Below, one piece after another: positions 51,513-60,780 of a stretch of DNA of 64,000 nt. The notes below the pieces were generated by a model. That model worked only from the letters and a program-made list of their open reading frames with translations. It was not told the origin of the DNA and made no database searches. This DNA comes from Sphingomonas sp. Root241 (GTDB lineage: Bacteria > Pseudomonadota > Alphaproteobacteria > Sphingomonadales > Sphingomonadaceae). A program made the position numbers and the translations under genes. How positions within the stretch are numbered: position 1 is the stretch's first letter; each line of letters opens with the position of its first letter. The stretch spans positions 504,903-568,902 of the forward strand of contig NZ_LMIV01000002.1 of the NCBI RefSeq assembly GCF_001428865.1, read 5' to 3'.

Positions 51513-52721
51513 ATGCAGACAGAGTCGGCCGCCCTCATGCCCATTCCGGGGCACATCGATCCCGTGCCCGTGCCCCGGGAATTCAAGCCGCGCGCCGACG
51601 GCCGCATCGACTTGCTCGGCCTTTCCAAGGCCGATCTGCGCATGGCGCTGGAGACCGCGCAGCTCGAGCCGAAGCAGGCCAAGCTCCGGGCCAAGCAACT
51701 GTGGCACTGGATCTACAATCGCGGCGTCACCGAATTCGCGCTGATGACCGACATCTCGAAAGCGATGCAGCCCTGGCTCGAGCAGCGCTTCGTGATCTCG
51801 CGCCCCGAAGTCGTCGAGGCGCAGGTCTCGATCGACGGCACCCGGAAATGGCTGCTGCGCTCGGACGACGGCCAGGATTACGAGATGGTCTTCATCCCCG
51901 ATGCGGACCGCGGGACTTTGTGCGTCTCGAGCCAGGTCGGCTGCACGCTCAATTGTCGCTTTTGCCACACCGGCACGATGCGGCTGGTGCGCAACCTGCT
52001 GCCGGCCGAGATCGTCGGGCAGGTGATGCTCGCGCGCGATGCGCTGGGTGAATGGCCGAGCCAGCCCGAGGGCCGCATGCTCACCAACATCGTGATGATG
52101 GGCATGGGCGAGCCGCTCTACAATTTCGAGAATGTCCGCGATGCCTTGAAGCTGGTGATGGACGGCGATGGCCTCGCGCTGTCGAAGCGCCGGATCACGC
52201 TGAGCACTTCGGGCGTGGTGCCGATGATGGCGCGCGCGGGCGAGGAGATCGGGGTCAATCTCGCGGTGTCGCTCCACGCAGTGACCAAGGAGGTTCGCGA
52301 CGAGATCGTGCCCTTGAACCGCAAATACGGGATCGAGGAGCTGCTCCAGGCCTGTGCCGATTATCCCGGCGCCAACAATGCCCGGCGGATCACCTTCGAG
52401 TACGTGATGCTCAAGGACAAGAACGACCGCGACGAGGATGCGCACGAGCTGGTCCGGCTGATCAAGAAGTACAAGCTTCCGGCCAAGGTGAACTTGATCC
52501 CGTTCAACCCATGGCCGGGCGCGCCATACGAATGTTCGGCGCCCGAGCGGATCCGCGCCTTCTCGAACATCGTTTTCGAGGCCGGCTATTCGGCGCCGGT
52601 GCGCACGCCCCGTGGGCGCGACATCGACGCCGCCTGCGGTCAGCTCAAGACCGCGTCGGAGAAGAAGAGCCGCGCCGAACTCGACCGGCAGGCCGAGGAA
52701 AAGCTCGCGGCCCTGGGCTGA
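51513..52721 (+). CDS. rlmN: Dual-specificity RNA methyltransferase RlmN
   Basis: A 402-residue radical-SAM enzyme that methylates C2 of A2503 in 23S rRNA and A37 of some tRNAs. The cluster motif CX3CX2C is in [48 protein letters not shown] and YVMLKDKND are standard. The essential C-terminal cysteine is in [12 protein letters not shown]. It is a single gene, followed by a family C repeat. Confidence 0.97.
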   Translation: MQTESAALMPIPGHIDPVPVPREFKPRADGRIDLLGLSKADLRMALETAQLEPKQAKLRAKQLWHWIYNRGVTEFALMTDISKAMQPWLEQRFVISRPEVVEAQVSIDGTRKWLLRSDDGQDYEMVFIPDADRGTLCVSSQVGCTLNCRFCHTGTMRLVRNLLPAEIVGQVMLARDALGEWPSQPEGRMLTNIVMMGMGEPLYNFENVRDALKLVMDGDGLALSKRRITLSTSGVVPMMARAGEEIGVNLAVSLHAVTKEVRDEIVPLNRKYGIEELLQACADYPGANNARRITFEYVMLKDKNDRDEDAHELVRLIKKYKLPAKVNLIPFNPWPGAPYECSAPERIRAFSNIVFEAGYSAPVRTPRGRDIDAACGQLKTASEKKSRAELDRQAEEKLAALG

Positions 52722-52743
52722 GGTTGAGGCCTCGTATTAAAAC

Positions 52744-52895
52744 GCGTCATCCCCGCGAAAGCGGGGACCCATCTCCCATCTTATCCCCGATCGCACCGGC
52801 GCATTTTGTCGCTCGCTCAGGAGAGGGGTCCCCGCTTTCGCGGGGATGACGAAATGGGGGCAGCCTGGTAGTCAAATCAAGAGCTTGAATGGGTT
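52744..52895. repeat. Palindromic repeat, family C copy 2
   Basis: Same arms as at 17363 (GCGTCATCCCCGCGAAAGCG / GCTTTCGCGGGGATGACG) around a differing middle. The right flank is again shared (CAGCCTGGTAGTC, GCTTGAATGGGTTC) and ends a few bases from the stop codon of the methyltransferase gene on the minus strand. Confidence 0.9.
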
Positions 52896-52901
52896 CTCAG
52901 T

Positions 52902-53510
52902 CTAGCCGCTCGCATCCTTCGTCAGGACGAGCCAGGTCCAGCGGACTCCGTTCGCCCGGCTTACGGGGTGCACCGACTCCGTCTCGGCCCGGCGAGTCAG
53001 ATCGAAACCGGCCGCAGATGCCAGTTCGATCGCCTCTTCGGGCGGTGCGGGGAAGGTGCCGCGGTCGGGTGCCGGATCGTGGCGCAGGGACAGGATCAAT
53101 TGGCCGCCCGGCGCTGTGGCCTGCGCCAGGGCCGGCACGGCGCGCGCGCGACCAGCGGTGTCGAGATGGTGCCATACGGCGCACAGCATCACCAGATCGA
53201 AGGAGCCGTGCTGCTGCAGCTTGGCAAGATCGGGAAGCTGGTCGTCCAGCCATTCGATCCGGTCGCCGTGGAGTGCAGCCCCGGCCTCGCGGAATTCCCG
53301 CACCGGCTCGACCGCCAGCACGCGATGCCCCTGTTCGGCGAGCCACGCCGCGTCGCGGCCCGTCCCCGCGCCGATATCCGCGATGCGGGCGGGCGGGCGC
53401 GGCAGGAGATCGAGCACCGCCGCATAGATCTGTTCGGGCGGAAGCGCGTCATAGCCGGCGATCAGCTCAGGAGTCGCCGCTGCGGCATAATCGGCCAGAA
53501 CATCGTTCAT
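52902..53510 (-). CDS. Class I SAM-dependent methyltransferase
   Basis: A 202-residue small methyltransferase. The SAM-binding loop is RIADIGAGTGRDAAWLAEQG, acidic residue in VLAVEP, and later FDLVMLCAVWHHLDT and GGQLILSLRH. The substrate is unknown. It is alone on the minus strand between repeats of family C (downstream) and E (upstream). Confidence 0.88.
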   Translation of the reverse strand: MNDVLADYAAAATPELIAGYDALPPEQIYAAVLDLLPRPPARIADIGAGTGRDAAWLAEQGHRVLAVEPVREFREAGAALHGDRIEWLDDQLPDLAKLQQHGSFDLVMLCAVWHHLDTAGRARAVPALAQATAPGGQLILSLRHDPAPDRGTFPAPPEEAIELASAAGFDLTRRAETESVHPVSRANGVRWTWLVLTKDASG

Positions 53511-53551
53511 CCGCTTTTCTCCCGCATAGAGACAGGTCGGATGACCCTAAC

Positions 53552-53639
53552 CCGTTCGTGCTGAGCTTGTCGAAGCACCGTTCTTCTTTTCACCGCCGGA
53601 AAAACAAGTACGGCCCTTCGACAGGCTCAGGGCGAACGG
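53552..53639. repeat. Palindromic repeat, family E
   Basis: Inverted arms CCGTTCGTGCTGAGCTTGTC-gaag and cttc-GACAGGCTCAGGGCGAACGG around a 36-base centre. It ends eight bases before the start codon of the TauE/SafE gene. This type is common between genes of sphingomonads. Confidence 0.85.
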
Positions 53640-53646
53640 ACTTACG

Positions 53647-54405
53647 GTGGACTTCTTCTCGATAGCATTGGCCGCCGGCGCCGGCGTGCTCGGCGGCGCG
53701 ATGAACGCGCTGGCCGGCGGCGGCACCTTCGCGACGCTGCCGGCGCTGATCGCGCTCGGGCTTCCCGCCAACATCGCCAACGCCACGTCGAACGTCGCAT
53801 TGCTCCCCGGTGCCGGGACGAGTGCATGGGCCTATCGCGACGAGCTCGCGCCCGTTGCGGGCCTGTCGGTGCGGCTGCTGGCCGCGATCACCTTCGCGTT
53901 CGGGCTGGTCGGCAGCCTGTTGCTCGTGCTCACTCCGACCGCGGTATTCGATCTGCTCATCCCCTGGCTGCTGCTGTTCGCCTTCGCCGTGATGGTGTTC
54001 GGCAAAAGCGCGGCCGACTGGCTCCATGCCCGCGTCACGATCGGCCGGCCGACCTTGCTGATCACGCAGGCGTTTCTCGGCATCTATGGCGGCTATTTCG
54101 GCGGCGGCGTGGGGCTGATCACCACCGCGGTCTATGGCCTGCTCGCCAATATCCGCCCACGCGAATTGTTCGCGATCCGCACCCTGATGCTGGCGGTGGC
54201 GAACTTCGCCGCGGCCTTCGTCTTCATCGGATTCGCGATGGTCTGGTGGTGGGCGTGCCTGCCGATGCTGATCGGCTCGATCCTTGGCGGCTGGCTCGGT
54301 GCCGTGATCGGCAAGAAGCTGTCGCCCGGCATGGTCCGCGCCTGGACGCTGCTGGTCACCGGTGCCACCACGCTCGTCTTCTTCGTGCGCGCGTACGGCG
54401 GATAG
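53647..54405 (+). CDS. TauE/SafE-family membrane permease
   Basis: A 252-residue protein with about eight membrane helices. Family features are GVLGGAMNALAGGGTFATLP at the N-terminus, the NATSNVALLPGAGTSAWAYR segment and the repeat-half signature FLGIYGGYFGGGVGLI. Members export sulfite, sulfonates or similar anions; the substrate here is unknown. The GTG start (53647) lies right after a palindromic repeat and I see no clear ribosome site. Confidence 0.9.
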   Translation: MDFFSIALAAGAGVLGGAMNALAGGGTFATLPALIALGLPANIANATSNVALLPGAGTSAWAYRDELAPVAGLSVRLLAAITFAFGLVGSLLLVLTPTAVFDLLIPWLLLFAFAVMVFGKSAADWLHARVTIGRPTLLITQAFLGIYGGYFGGGVGLITTAVYGLLANIRPRELFAIRTLMLAVANFAAAFVFIGFAMVWWWACLPMLIGSILGGWLGAVIGKKLSPGMVRAWTLLVTGATTLVFFVRAYGG

Positions 54406-54419
54406 GCTAAGGAGTGGGC

Positions 54420-55127
54420 ATGGATGCGCCTCCCGAGCCCCGCACGATCTATCGGCACCGGCCGTTCACGCGCCTCTGGCACTGGATCAACGCGCTCGCG
54501 ATCCTGATCCTGATCCCCAGCGGGCTGATGATCTTCAATGCGCACCCCCGGCTCTATTGGGGGCATTACGGCGCGAATTTCGACCATGCCTGGCTCGAGC
54601 TGCCGCGCTTCCCGGGCTGGGCGACGATCCCGAGCCATTACAGCCTCGCCGGCGCGCGGCACTGGCATCTGTTCTTCGCCTTGGTGCTCGGCTTCGGGCT
54701 GCTGGCGTACATGCTGTTCGGGCTGATCAACCGGCACATCCAGCGCGACCTGCGCATCCGCCGCGGCGAGCTGGCGCCGCGCGCATTGTGGACCGATTTC
54801 AAGGCGCATCTTGCCTTGCGCTTCCACGATCCGCACGATCCGCGCGCCTATAATATCTTCCAGAAGCTCAGTTATGTCGGCGTGATCTTCGTACTGCTCC
54901 CGCTGCTGATCGCCTCGGGCCTCGCGATCTCGCCGGGTATGTGGCCGTGGCTGGCGGACCTGTTCGGCGGGCGCCAGTCGGCGCGCTCGGTCCACTTCAT
55001 CGCGATGGCGTGCATGACCTTGTTCATTATCGTCCACCTGACGCTGGTGATCCTCGCCGGCCCGATCAACGAAGTGCGTTCGATGATCACCGGCTGGTGG
55101 CGCGCGCCAGAGGAGGATCATTCGTGA
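54420..55127 (+). CDS. Cytochrome b561/thiosulfate-reductase-type membrane cytochrome
   Basis: A 235-residue membrane cytochrome with about four helices: TRLWHWINALAILILIPSG, ARHWHLFFALVLGFGLLAYM, LSYVGVIFVLLPLLIASGLA and VHFIAMACMTLFIIVHLTLV. Histidines in these helices (RLWHW, RHWH, VHF, VHL) are the likely heme ligands. It overlaps the oxidoreductase gene by four bases and should pass electrons between it and the quinone pool. ATG 54420 has an aaggag site at ideal distance. Confidence 0.88.
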   Translation: MDAPPEPRTIYRHRPFTRLWHWINALAILILIPSGLMIFNAHPRLYWGHYGANFDHAWLELPRFPGWATIPSHYSLAGARHWHLFFALVLGFGLLAYMLFGLINRHIQRDLRIRRGELAPRALWTDFKAHLALRFHDPHDPRAYNIFQKLSYVGVIFVLLPLLIASGLAISPGMWPWLADLFGGRQSARSVHFIAMACMTLFIIVHLTLVILAGPINEVRSMITGWWRAPEEDHS

Positions 55128-55855
55128 TCACGCGCCGGACCCTGCTCGTTGGCAGCGGCGCCAGCCTGCTCGCCGGCTGCGATTCGCTGACCGACAGTCC
55201 CGCGCTGATGAGCGCGGAGGACGCGCATCGCTTTCTCCAGCGCTCGATCAACGGCCGCGCCGCGCTCGCCCGCGAATTTCGCGCCGAGCAGCGCAGCCCG
55301 ATCTTTCGGGTCAACGGCACCGCGAGCCCGAACACGCCCGAATACAATGCCCTCGCCGCCAATCGTTTCGCCGACTGGCGGCTGACGGTCGACGGCCTCG
55401 TCGCGCGGCCGCTCCGCTTCAGCCTCGCGCAGATCCAGGCGCTGCCCCAGCGCGCGCAGATCACCCGGCACGATTGTGTCGAGGGCTGGAGCGCGATCGG
55501 CAAATGGCAGGGACCGCGGCTCGAGACATTGCTCCAGCTCGCCGGCATCCGTGACAGCGCGCGCTACATCGTCTTCCATTGTGCGGACCGCTTCGGCGGC
55601 ACGCCCTTTTACGAATCGATCGACCTAGTCGACGCCTTCCACCCTCAGACGATCCTCGCCTGGGCGATGAACGACGCAACCCTCTCGGTCGGCCATGGCG
55701 CGCCGGTCCGGCTGCGGGTCGAACGCCAGCTCGGCTACAAGCAGGCGAAGTACGTGATGCGCGTGGAGGCGGTGGCCAGCCTTGCCGCGATTGGCGCGGG
55801 CAAGGGGGGCTATTGGGAGGATTCGAACGGCTACGAATGGTATGCGGGGATCTAG
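55124..55855 (+). CDS. Molybdopterin-dependent oxidoreductase, sulfite-oxidase fold
   Basis: A 243-residue molybdenum-cofactor protein of the SUOX/YedY fold. The N-terminus has twin arginines and a lipobox together (ITRRTLLVGSGASLLAGC), suggesting Tat export and lipid anchoring. The cofactor-binding Cys lies in ITRHDCVEGWSAIGKW, and YIVFHCADRFGGTPFYES, VGHGAPVRLRVERQLGYKQA follow, all standard. The start is GTG 55124. With the cytochrome before it, it forms a small electron-transfer pair; the substrate is unknown. It differs from E. coli MsrP in having the lipobox and a cytochrome b561-type partner. Confidence 0.9.
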   Translation: MITRRTLLVGSGASLLAGCDSLTDSPALMSAEDAHRFLQRSINGRAALAREFRAEQRSPIFRVNGTASPNTPEYNALAANRFADWRLTVDGLVARPLRFSLAQIQALPQRAQITRHDCVEGWSAIGKWQGPRLETLLQLAGIRDSARYIVFHCADRFGGTPFYESIDLVDAFHPQTILAWAMNDATLSVGHGAPVRLRVERQLGYKQAKYVMRVEAVASLAAIGAGKGGYWEDSNGYEWYAGI

Positions 55856-55864
55856 GTTCCTGTC

Positions 55865-55941
55865 CGTCATCCCGGCGAAGGCCGGGATCTCGTGCCGTAT
55901 CGCGCCTTCGCCTGAGATCCCGGCTTCCGCCGGGACGACGG
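55865..55941. repeat. Palindromic repeat, family D
   Basis: CGTCATCCCGGCGAAGGCCG-ggatctc on the left and gagatcc-CGGCTTCCGCCGGGACGACG on the right, about 27-base arms with small mismatches. It resembles family C in its GTCATCCC ends. It lies between the oxidoreductase and fatty acid genes. Confidence 0.85.
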
Positions 55942-56019
55942 ATATGGATTTTCCGCATTGCGAAAAGTCGTTCCGGCCCTAGTTAGACAGCTGGTGGGGG
56001 CTGTTGACGAGTTCGGCCG

Positions 56020-57273
56020 ATGGCGTTGATCGATACGTTTTTTACGCGCGCAGTGAAGCGCGGGCAGCTGACAGTGATCCATGCGGACGGCACCAGCCGC
56101 AGCTTCGGTGAACCCGATCCGCACCTCAAGCCCGTTACGGTAAGGTTCGCGCGTGGCGCCGCGGGGGCGATCATGCGCGATCCCAGCCTGGGCGCCGCCG
56201 AATGCTTCATGGACGGCCGTCTCGCGATCGAGCAGGGCGACATCTTCGACCTGCTCGTGCTGATGACGAGCAACAATCGCTGGGAGGACGCGACCGCCGC
56301 GCTCGATCCCAAGCCGCTTGCCCGGCTGGCGAACACCGTCATGCACCGCATCGGCCGCTACAACATGGCGCGGCGGGCGAAGCGCAACGTCGCGCATCAT
56401 TACGATCTGTCGCGGCGCCTCTACGATCTCTTCCTCGACGCCGACCGCCAATATAGCTGCGCTTATTACACCGATCCGGCGAACAACCTCGAACAGGCCC
56501 AGCTCGACAAGAAGGCGCATATCGCCGCCAAGCTGGCGATCGAGCCCGGGATGCGCGTGCTCGATATCGGCTGCGGCTGGGGCGGGATGGCGCTCTATCT
56601 TCACGAGAAGACCGGCGCCGAAGTCGTCGGCATCACGCTGTCCGAAGAGCAGCTCAAGGTCGCCCGCGAGCGCGCCGCCGAACGCGGCGTGCATGGCAAG
56701 GTGCGCTTCGAGCTGATCGACTATCGCGAGATGACCGGCCAGTTCGACCGGATCGTCTCGGTCGGCATGTTCGAGCATGTCGGCACGCCGCAATATCGCA
56801 CCTTCTTCCACAAGTGCCGCGAATTGCTCACCCCCGAAGGCGTGATGCTGCTCCACACGATCGGGCGGGCCGGCGGCCCCGGCGTCACCGACGCGTTCAC
56901 GCTGAAGTACATCTTCCCCGGCGGCTATATCCCGGCGCTGTCGGAGATCGCGCGCGGCTATGAAGGCCTGCGCATGTTCCCGACCGACATCGAGGTGCTG
57001 CGGCTGCATTACGCCCACACCCTCAAGGCCTGGTACGACCGCACCGTCGCCGCGAAGGACGAGATCGTCGCGCTGTACGACGAGCGCTTCTTCCGGATGT
57101 GGACCTTCTATCTCGCGGGGTCCTATGTCGCCTTCGTCAATGGCGGGCTGGTCAATTACCAGCTCCAGTTCTCGCGCTCGCGCACGGCGCTGCCGATCAC
57201 GCGCGATTATATGATCGAAGCGGAGCAGGCGCTGCGCGAGACGTCCGATATATCGGAGCGGCTATCGGCTTAG
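56020..57273 (+). CDS. Cyclopropane-fatty-acyl-phospholipid synthase family protein
   Basis: A 417-residue SAM enzyme acting on unsaturated membrane lipids. The N-terminal lipid-binding part has [19 protein letters not shown] and [19 protein letters not shown]. The methyltransferase core has [60 protein letters not shown] and [13 protein letters not shown] with [12 protein letters not shown]. It may make cyclopropane rings or methylated lipids. Its stop overlaps that of the convergent DUF1801 gene by four bases. Confidence 0.92.
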   Translation: MALIDTFFTRAVKRGQLTVIHADGTSRSFGEPDPHLKPVTVRFARGAAGAIMRDPSLGAAECFMDGRLAIEQGDIFDLLVLMTSNNRWEDATAALDPKPLARLANTVMHRIGRYNMARRAKRNVAHHYDLSRRLYDLFLDADRQYSCAYYTDPANNLEQAQLDKKAHIAAKLAIEPGMRVLDIGCGWGGMALYLHEKTGAEVVGITLSEEQLKVARERAAERGVHGKVRFELIDYREMTGQFDRIVSVGMFEHVGTPQYRTFFHKCRELLTPEGVMLLHTIGRAGGPGVTDAFTLKYIFPGGYIPALSEIARGYEGLRMFPTDIEVLRLHYAHTLKAWYDRTVAAKDEIVALYDERFFRMWTFYLAGSYVAFVNGGLVNYQLQFSRSRTALPITRDYMIEAEQALRETSDISERLSA

Positions 57274-57689
57274 CGCGGATAGCGCGCGTCCATCGAGGCG
57301 AGCGCCCCGCGAATAATCTCCTCGAGCACGGCCATGTCCACGTCGGCCAGCTTCCGGATGTAGAGGCACGCCTTGCCGGTCTTGTGCTTGCCCAGCCGCG
57401 CGAGCTGGGCCTCCTGTTCCGGGCCGCCGTTCAGCACATAGAGCACCAGCTCCGCCTTGCGCGGGCTGAAGCCCAGCCGGCACGCGTCGCCCTCGTGCCC
57501 GCTCTCGTAGCGGTAATGATAGCTGCCGAAGCCGATGATCGAAGGGCCCCACATCACCGGTTCCTCGCCGGTAATCCGCGACATCAAGGCGACGAGCGTC
57601 TTCGCGTCCTCGCGGCGCACTGCGTCCGGGGCGGCATGGATGAAGTCGGCGACCTTCATCTCGGTCGGCTTGGTCTTGGTTTCGGCCAT
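57270..57689 (-). CDS. DUF1801 protein
   Basis: A 139-residue DUF1801 protein. Family parts are [40 protein letters not shown] and [20 protein letters not shown]. The fold is YdhG-like; function unknown. ATG 57689 has a ggagga site; ATG 57704 would add five residues. It converges on the lipid enzyme gene. Confidence 0.85.
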   Translation of the reverse strand: MAETKTKPTEMKVADFIHAAPDAVRREDAKTLVALMSRITGEEPVMWGPSIIGFGSYHYRYESGHEGDACRLGFSPRKAELVLYVLNGGPEQEAQLARLGKHKTGKACLYIRKLADVDMAVLEEIIRGALASMDARYPR

Positions 57690-57788
57690 CCTGTCCTCCG
57701 GCATGGGTCTTACCATGGTTGCGCCGCGGGTGCAGGAACCCTAGAGCGCGCACGGTTTTCCCACGCATCTTCTGGAGTCGCCTGCCTC

Positions 57789-59006
57789 ATGTCCGACAAG
57801 ATCAACCGCGTCGTCCTTGCCTATTCGGGCGGGCTGGACACGAGCGTGATCCTGAAGTGGCTCCAGCAGGAATATCAGTGCGAGGTGGTGACCTTCACTG
57901 CCGATCTCGGCCAGGGCGAGGAACTCGAGCCCGCGCGGCGCAAGGCCGAGCAGGCCGGCGTCAAGCGCGAGCACATCTTCATCGACGATCTGCGCGAGGA
58001 GTTCGTCAAGGACTTCGTCTTCCCGATGATGCGCGCCAATGCATTGTACGAGGGCCTCTATCTTCTCGGCACCTCGATCGCGCGCCCGCTGATCGCCAAG
58101 CGCCAGATCGAGATCGCGCGGCTCGTCAATGCCGACGCGGTCAGCCACGGCGCGACCGGCAAGGGCAACGACCAGGTCCGCTTCGAGCTCGGCTATTACG
58201 CGCTCGCGCCCGACATCAAGGTCATCGCGCCGTGGCGCGAATGGGACCTGACCAGCCGCACGCGCCTGATCGAGTTCGCGGAAGCGCACCAGATCCAGGT
58301 GGCCAAGGACAAGCGCGGCGAGGCGCCGTTCTCGACCGACGCAAACCTTCTCCACACCTCGTCCGAGGGCAAGGTGCTCGAGGATCCGTGGGACGAGGTC
58401 CCCGACTATGTCTATTCGCGCACGGTCAATCCGGAGGACGCGCCCGACAAGCCCGAGACGATCACGGTGGATTTCGAGCGCGGCGACGGTGTCGCGCTGA
58501 ACGGCGAGGCGATGTCGCCCGCGACGCTGCTGGCCGCGCTCAACGAGCTCGGCCGCAAGCACGGCATCGGCCGGCTCGATCTGGTCGAGAACCGCTTCGT
58601 CGGCATGAAGTCGCGCGGCATGTACGAGACGCCGGGCGGCACCATCTATCATCTCGCCCATCGCGGGATCGAGCAGATTACCCTCGACCGCGGCGCCGCG
58701 CATCTCAAGGACGAGCTGATGCCGCGTTATGCCGAGCTGATCTACAACGGCTTCTGGTTCGCCCCCGAGCGCGAGATGCTCCAGGCCGCGATCGATCACA
58801 GCCAGGAGAAGGTGACCGGCACCGTCCGGCTGAAGCTCTACAAGGGCAACGTCATCGTCACCGGCCGCCGTTCGCCCAACAGCCTGTACAGCGAGAAGGT
58901 CGTGACCTTCGAGGATGATCAGGGCGCCTATGACCAGCGCGACGCCGCGGGCTTCATCAAGCTGAACGCATTGCGGCTGCGTTTGCTGGGCCGCCGCGAC
59001 GGCTAA
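57789..59006 (+). CDS. argG: Argininosuccinate synthase
   Basis: A 405-residue enzyme joining citrulline and aspartate in arginine synthesis. The ATP loop is [18 protein letters not shown]. Other standard parts are [70 protein letters not shown] and [16 protein letters not shown]. It is a single gene with a tctggag site before ATG 57789. Confidence 0.98.
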   Translation: MSDKINRVVLAYSGGLDTSVILKWLQQEYQCEVVTFTADLGQGEELEPARRKAEQAGVKREHIFIDDLREEFVKDFVFPMMRANALYEGLYLLGTSIARPLIAKRQIEIARLVNADAVSHGATGKGNDQVRFELGYYALAPDIKVIAPWREWDLTSRTRLIEFAEAHQIQVAKDKRGEAPFSTDANLLHTSSEGKVLEDPWDEVPDYVYSRTVNPEDAPDKPETITVDFERGDGVALNGEAMSPATLLAALNELGRKHGIGRLDLVENRFVGMKSRGMYETPGGTIYHLAHRGIEQITLDRGAAHLKDELMPRYAELIYNGFWFAPEREMLQAAIDHSQEKVTGTVRLKLYKGNVIVTGRRSPNSLYSEKVVTFEDDQGAYDQRDAAGFIKLNALRLRLLGRRDG

Positions 59007-59040
59007 CGCCGCCTTAACCATGCATGGCTAGGCCGGTGCC

Positions 59041-60780
59041 ATGCCCGCGCATGTGCAGGACCGGCATTGGGGCGATCTCGGCATCGCACTGCTCCTTGCG
59101 GGGCTGCTGACGCTTGCCTGGACAATGCGGGACTGGGCCAGTCTTTCCGCGCTGCGCCTGCCCGACACCGACGACATGGTCCGGCTCCAGCAGATTCGCG
59201 ACTGGCTGGGCGGGCAGTCATTCGGCGATCTCGCCCAGCACCGCCTCGGGACGCCTCCCGGGCTCGAAATGCACTGGTCGCGGCTGGCGGATCTCGTGCC
59301 GGGGGCGATCATTCGCCTGCTGACGCCGCTCGCAGGCGTGCACGCCGCCGAACTGACTGCGGTGATCGCCTGGCCCGCTCTGCTCTTCGTCGCAGCGCTG
59401 GCGCTCGTCGCCGGCATCGCGCGCTCTCTGCGCGCCTCGGGACAGCTGGCGGCGGTAGTGGCGGCGCTCGCCTATCCAGCGACGACCTTGTTCCTGCCCG
59501 GCCGGATCGATCATCACGGGCTGCAGATGGTGCTTCTGCTGGTAGTGGTGTGGACGGCGGTCGGGCGCGGTTCGCTCGCCGCGGGTGCTGCCGCGGGAAT
59601 CGCTACTGCGGCTTCGCTGATCGTCGGGGTCGAGACTGCATTCTTGCTCGCCATCGCCGCCGCCGCCATCGTCCTGCGCTGGATCCACGGTACGCGCGAG
59701 GGGCAGGCACGTCTGGCCGGCTATGCCACGGCGCTGGTCCTCGCGCTCGCCGCCGGATCCGCCTTGCTGCGCACCAGCGGCTGGGACTGGCCGGGCTGCG
59801 ACGGCTTCACCGCCGAACTCTGGCGCCCCGCGCAATTCGCGGCGCTGGCGCCGCTGGCGCTGGCCGTGTTCGGCTTCTCCTCGACCGGGGCGAGGGGACG
59901 ATCGGTTGCCGCGCTGGTCGCCGCGGTGGTCGCGGCCGCCGGCACGCTGGCGATCGCGCCCGGTTGCCTGCGACCCTATGGCGCGGTCGATCCGTTGCTC
60001 GCGCAACTCTGGCTGGCCAATGTCGCCGAGGCACAGCCTTTGTTCGGCGCACCGATCTCGCAGGCGATCGGCTATGCCGGGCTGATGCTCGCGGGGATCG
60101 CCGCGAACGGCTGGGCGTGGCACAGCACGCGCGATCATCGCTGGCTGGTACTGCTCGCCCTCCAGCTCGCCGCGCTCGCATTGACCTTGGTCCAGCTTCG
60201 TGGCGCCTATGCCGGCGCGCTGCTCGCCGCCCCCGCGCTCGCGGCGCTGATCACTGCGGCGCGCGCGAAAGGCGTAGCCGCGCTCGTCCCCGCCTGGCTG
60301 ATTTCCGCCGGGCTGCTCTATCCATTGACGGGTGAGGCGCTCGCATCGCGCGGCGCGACCACCACCGCGCCGTCGAGCGCCGATTGCTCCAGTCCCGCCG
60401 CGCTTGCGCGGATCGCCGCGCTGCCGGCCGGTACATTGATGGCCCCCATCGACATGGGCGCCTTCGCGCTCGCCGCCACACCGCACCATGTGGTGGCCGC
60501 CCCCTATCATCGGAACGGCGCGGGCAACGCCGCGATGTACCGCTTCTTCCTCGGCCCGGCCGAGACTGCCCGCATGCTCGCCCGCGAGTGGAGGATCGAT
60601 TATGTCGCGCTTTGCCCCGGCGACTTCGAAGAGCTCGGCGCGCAGGCGCGCGGCCCCCTGCGGTTGAACGGCGCGTTGCGCAGCGGCCGGCCGCCGGCAT
60701 GGCTGCGCCCGATCTCGCCCCCGGGCGATGCCCCGGCATTGTTTGCCGTCACTCACCTACCCGCGGAGATCAGGCCTTGA
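59041..60780 (+). CDS. Multi-spanning GT-C-like membrane protein
   Basis: A 579-residue inner-membrane protein with about 12 helices and a C-terminal periplasmic domain. The first loop has LPDTDDMVRLQQIRDWLGGQ, then LAQHRLGTPPGLEMHWSRLA: an acidic D-T-D-D-M-x-R site and an H-W-S-R motif as in GT-C glycosyltransferases that use lipid-linked sugars. The tail holds MYRFFLGPAETARMLA and YVALCPGDFEELG. It probably transfers a sugar to a surface polymer or lipid. The next gene starts at a TTG overlapping its stop. Confidence 0.75.
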   Translation: MPAHVQDRHWGDLGIALLLAGLLTLAWTMRDWASLSALRLPDTDDMVRLQQIRDWLGGQSFGDLAQHRLGTPPGLEMHWSRLADLVPGAIIRLLTPLAGVHAAELTAVIAWPALLFVAALALVAGIARSLRASGQLAAVVAALAYPATTLFLPGRIDHHGLQMVLLLVVVWTAVGRGSLAAGAAAGIATAASLIVGVETAFLLAIAAAAIVLRWIHGTREGQARLAGYATALVLALAAGSALLRTSGWDWPGCDGFTAELWRPAQFAALAPLALAVFGFSSTGARGRSVAALVAAVVAAAGTLAIAPGCLRPYGAVDPLLAQLWLANVAEAQPLFGAPISQAIGYAGLMLAGIAANGWAWHSTRDHRWLVLLALQLAALALTLVQLRGAYAGALLAAPALAALITAARAKGVAALVPAWLISAGLLYPLTGEALASRGATTTAPSSADCSSPAALARIAALPAGTLMAPIDMGAFALAATPHHVVAAPYHRNGAGNAAMYRFFLGPAETARMLAREWRIDYVALCPGDFEELGAQARGPLRLNGALRSGRPPAWLRPISPPGDAPALFAVTHLPAEIRP

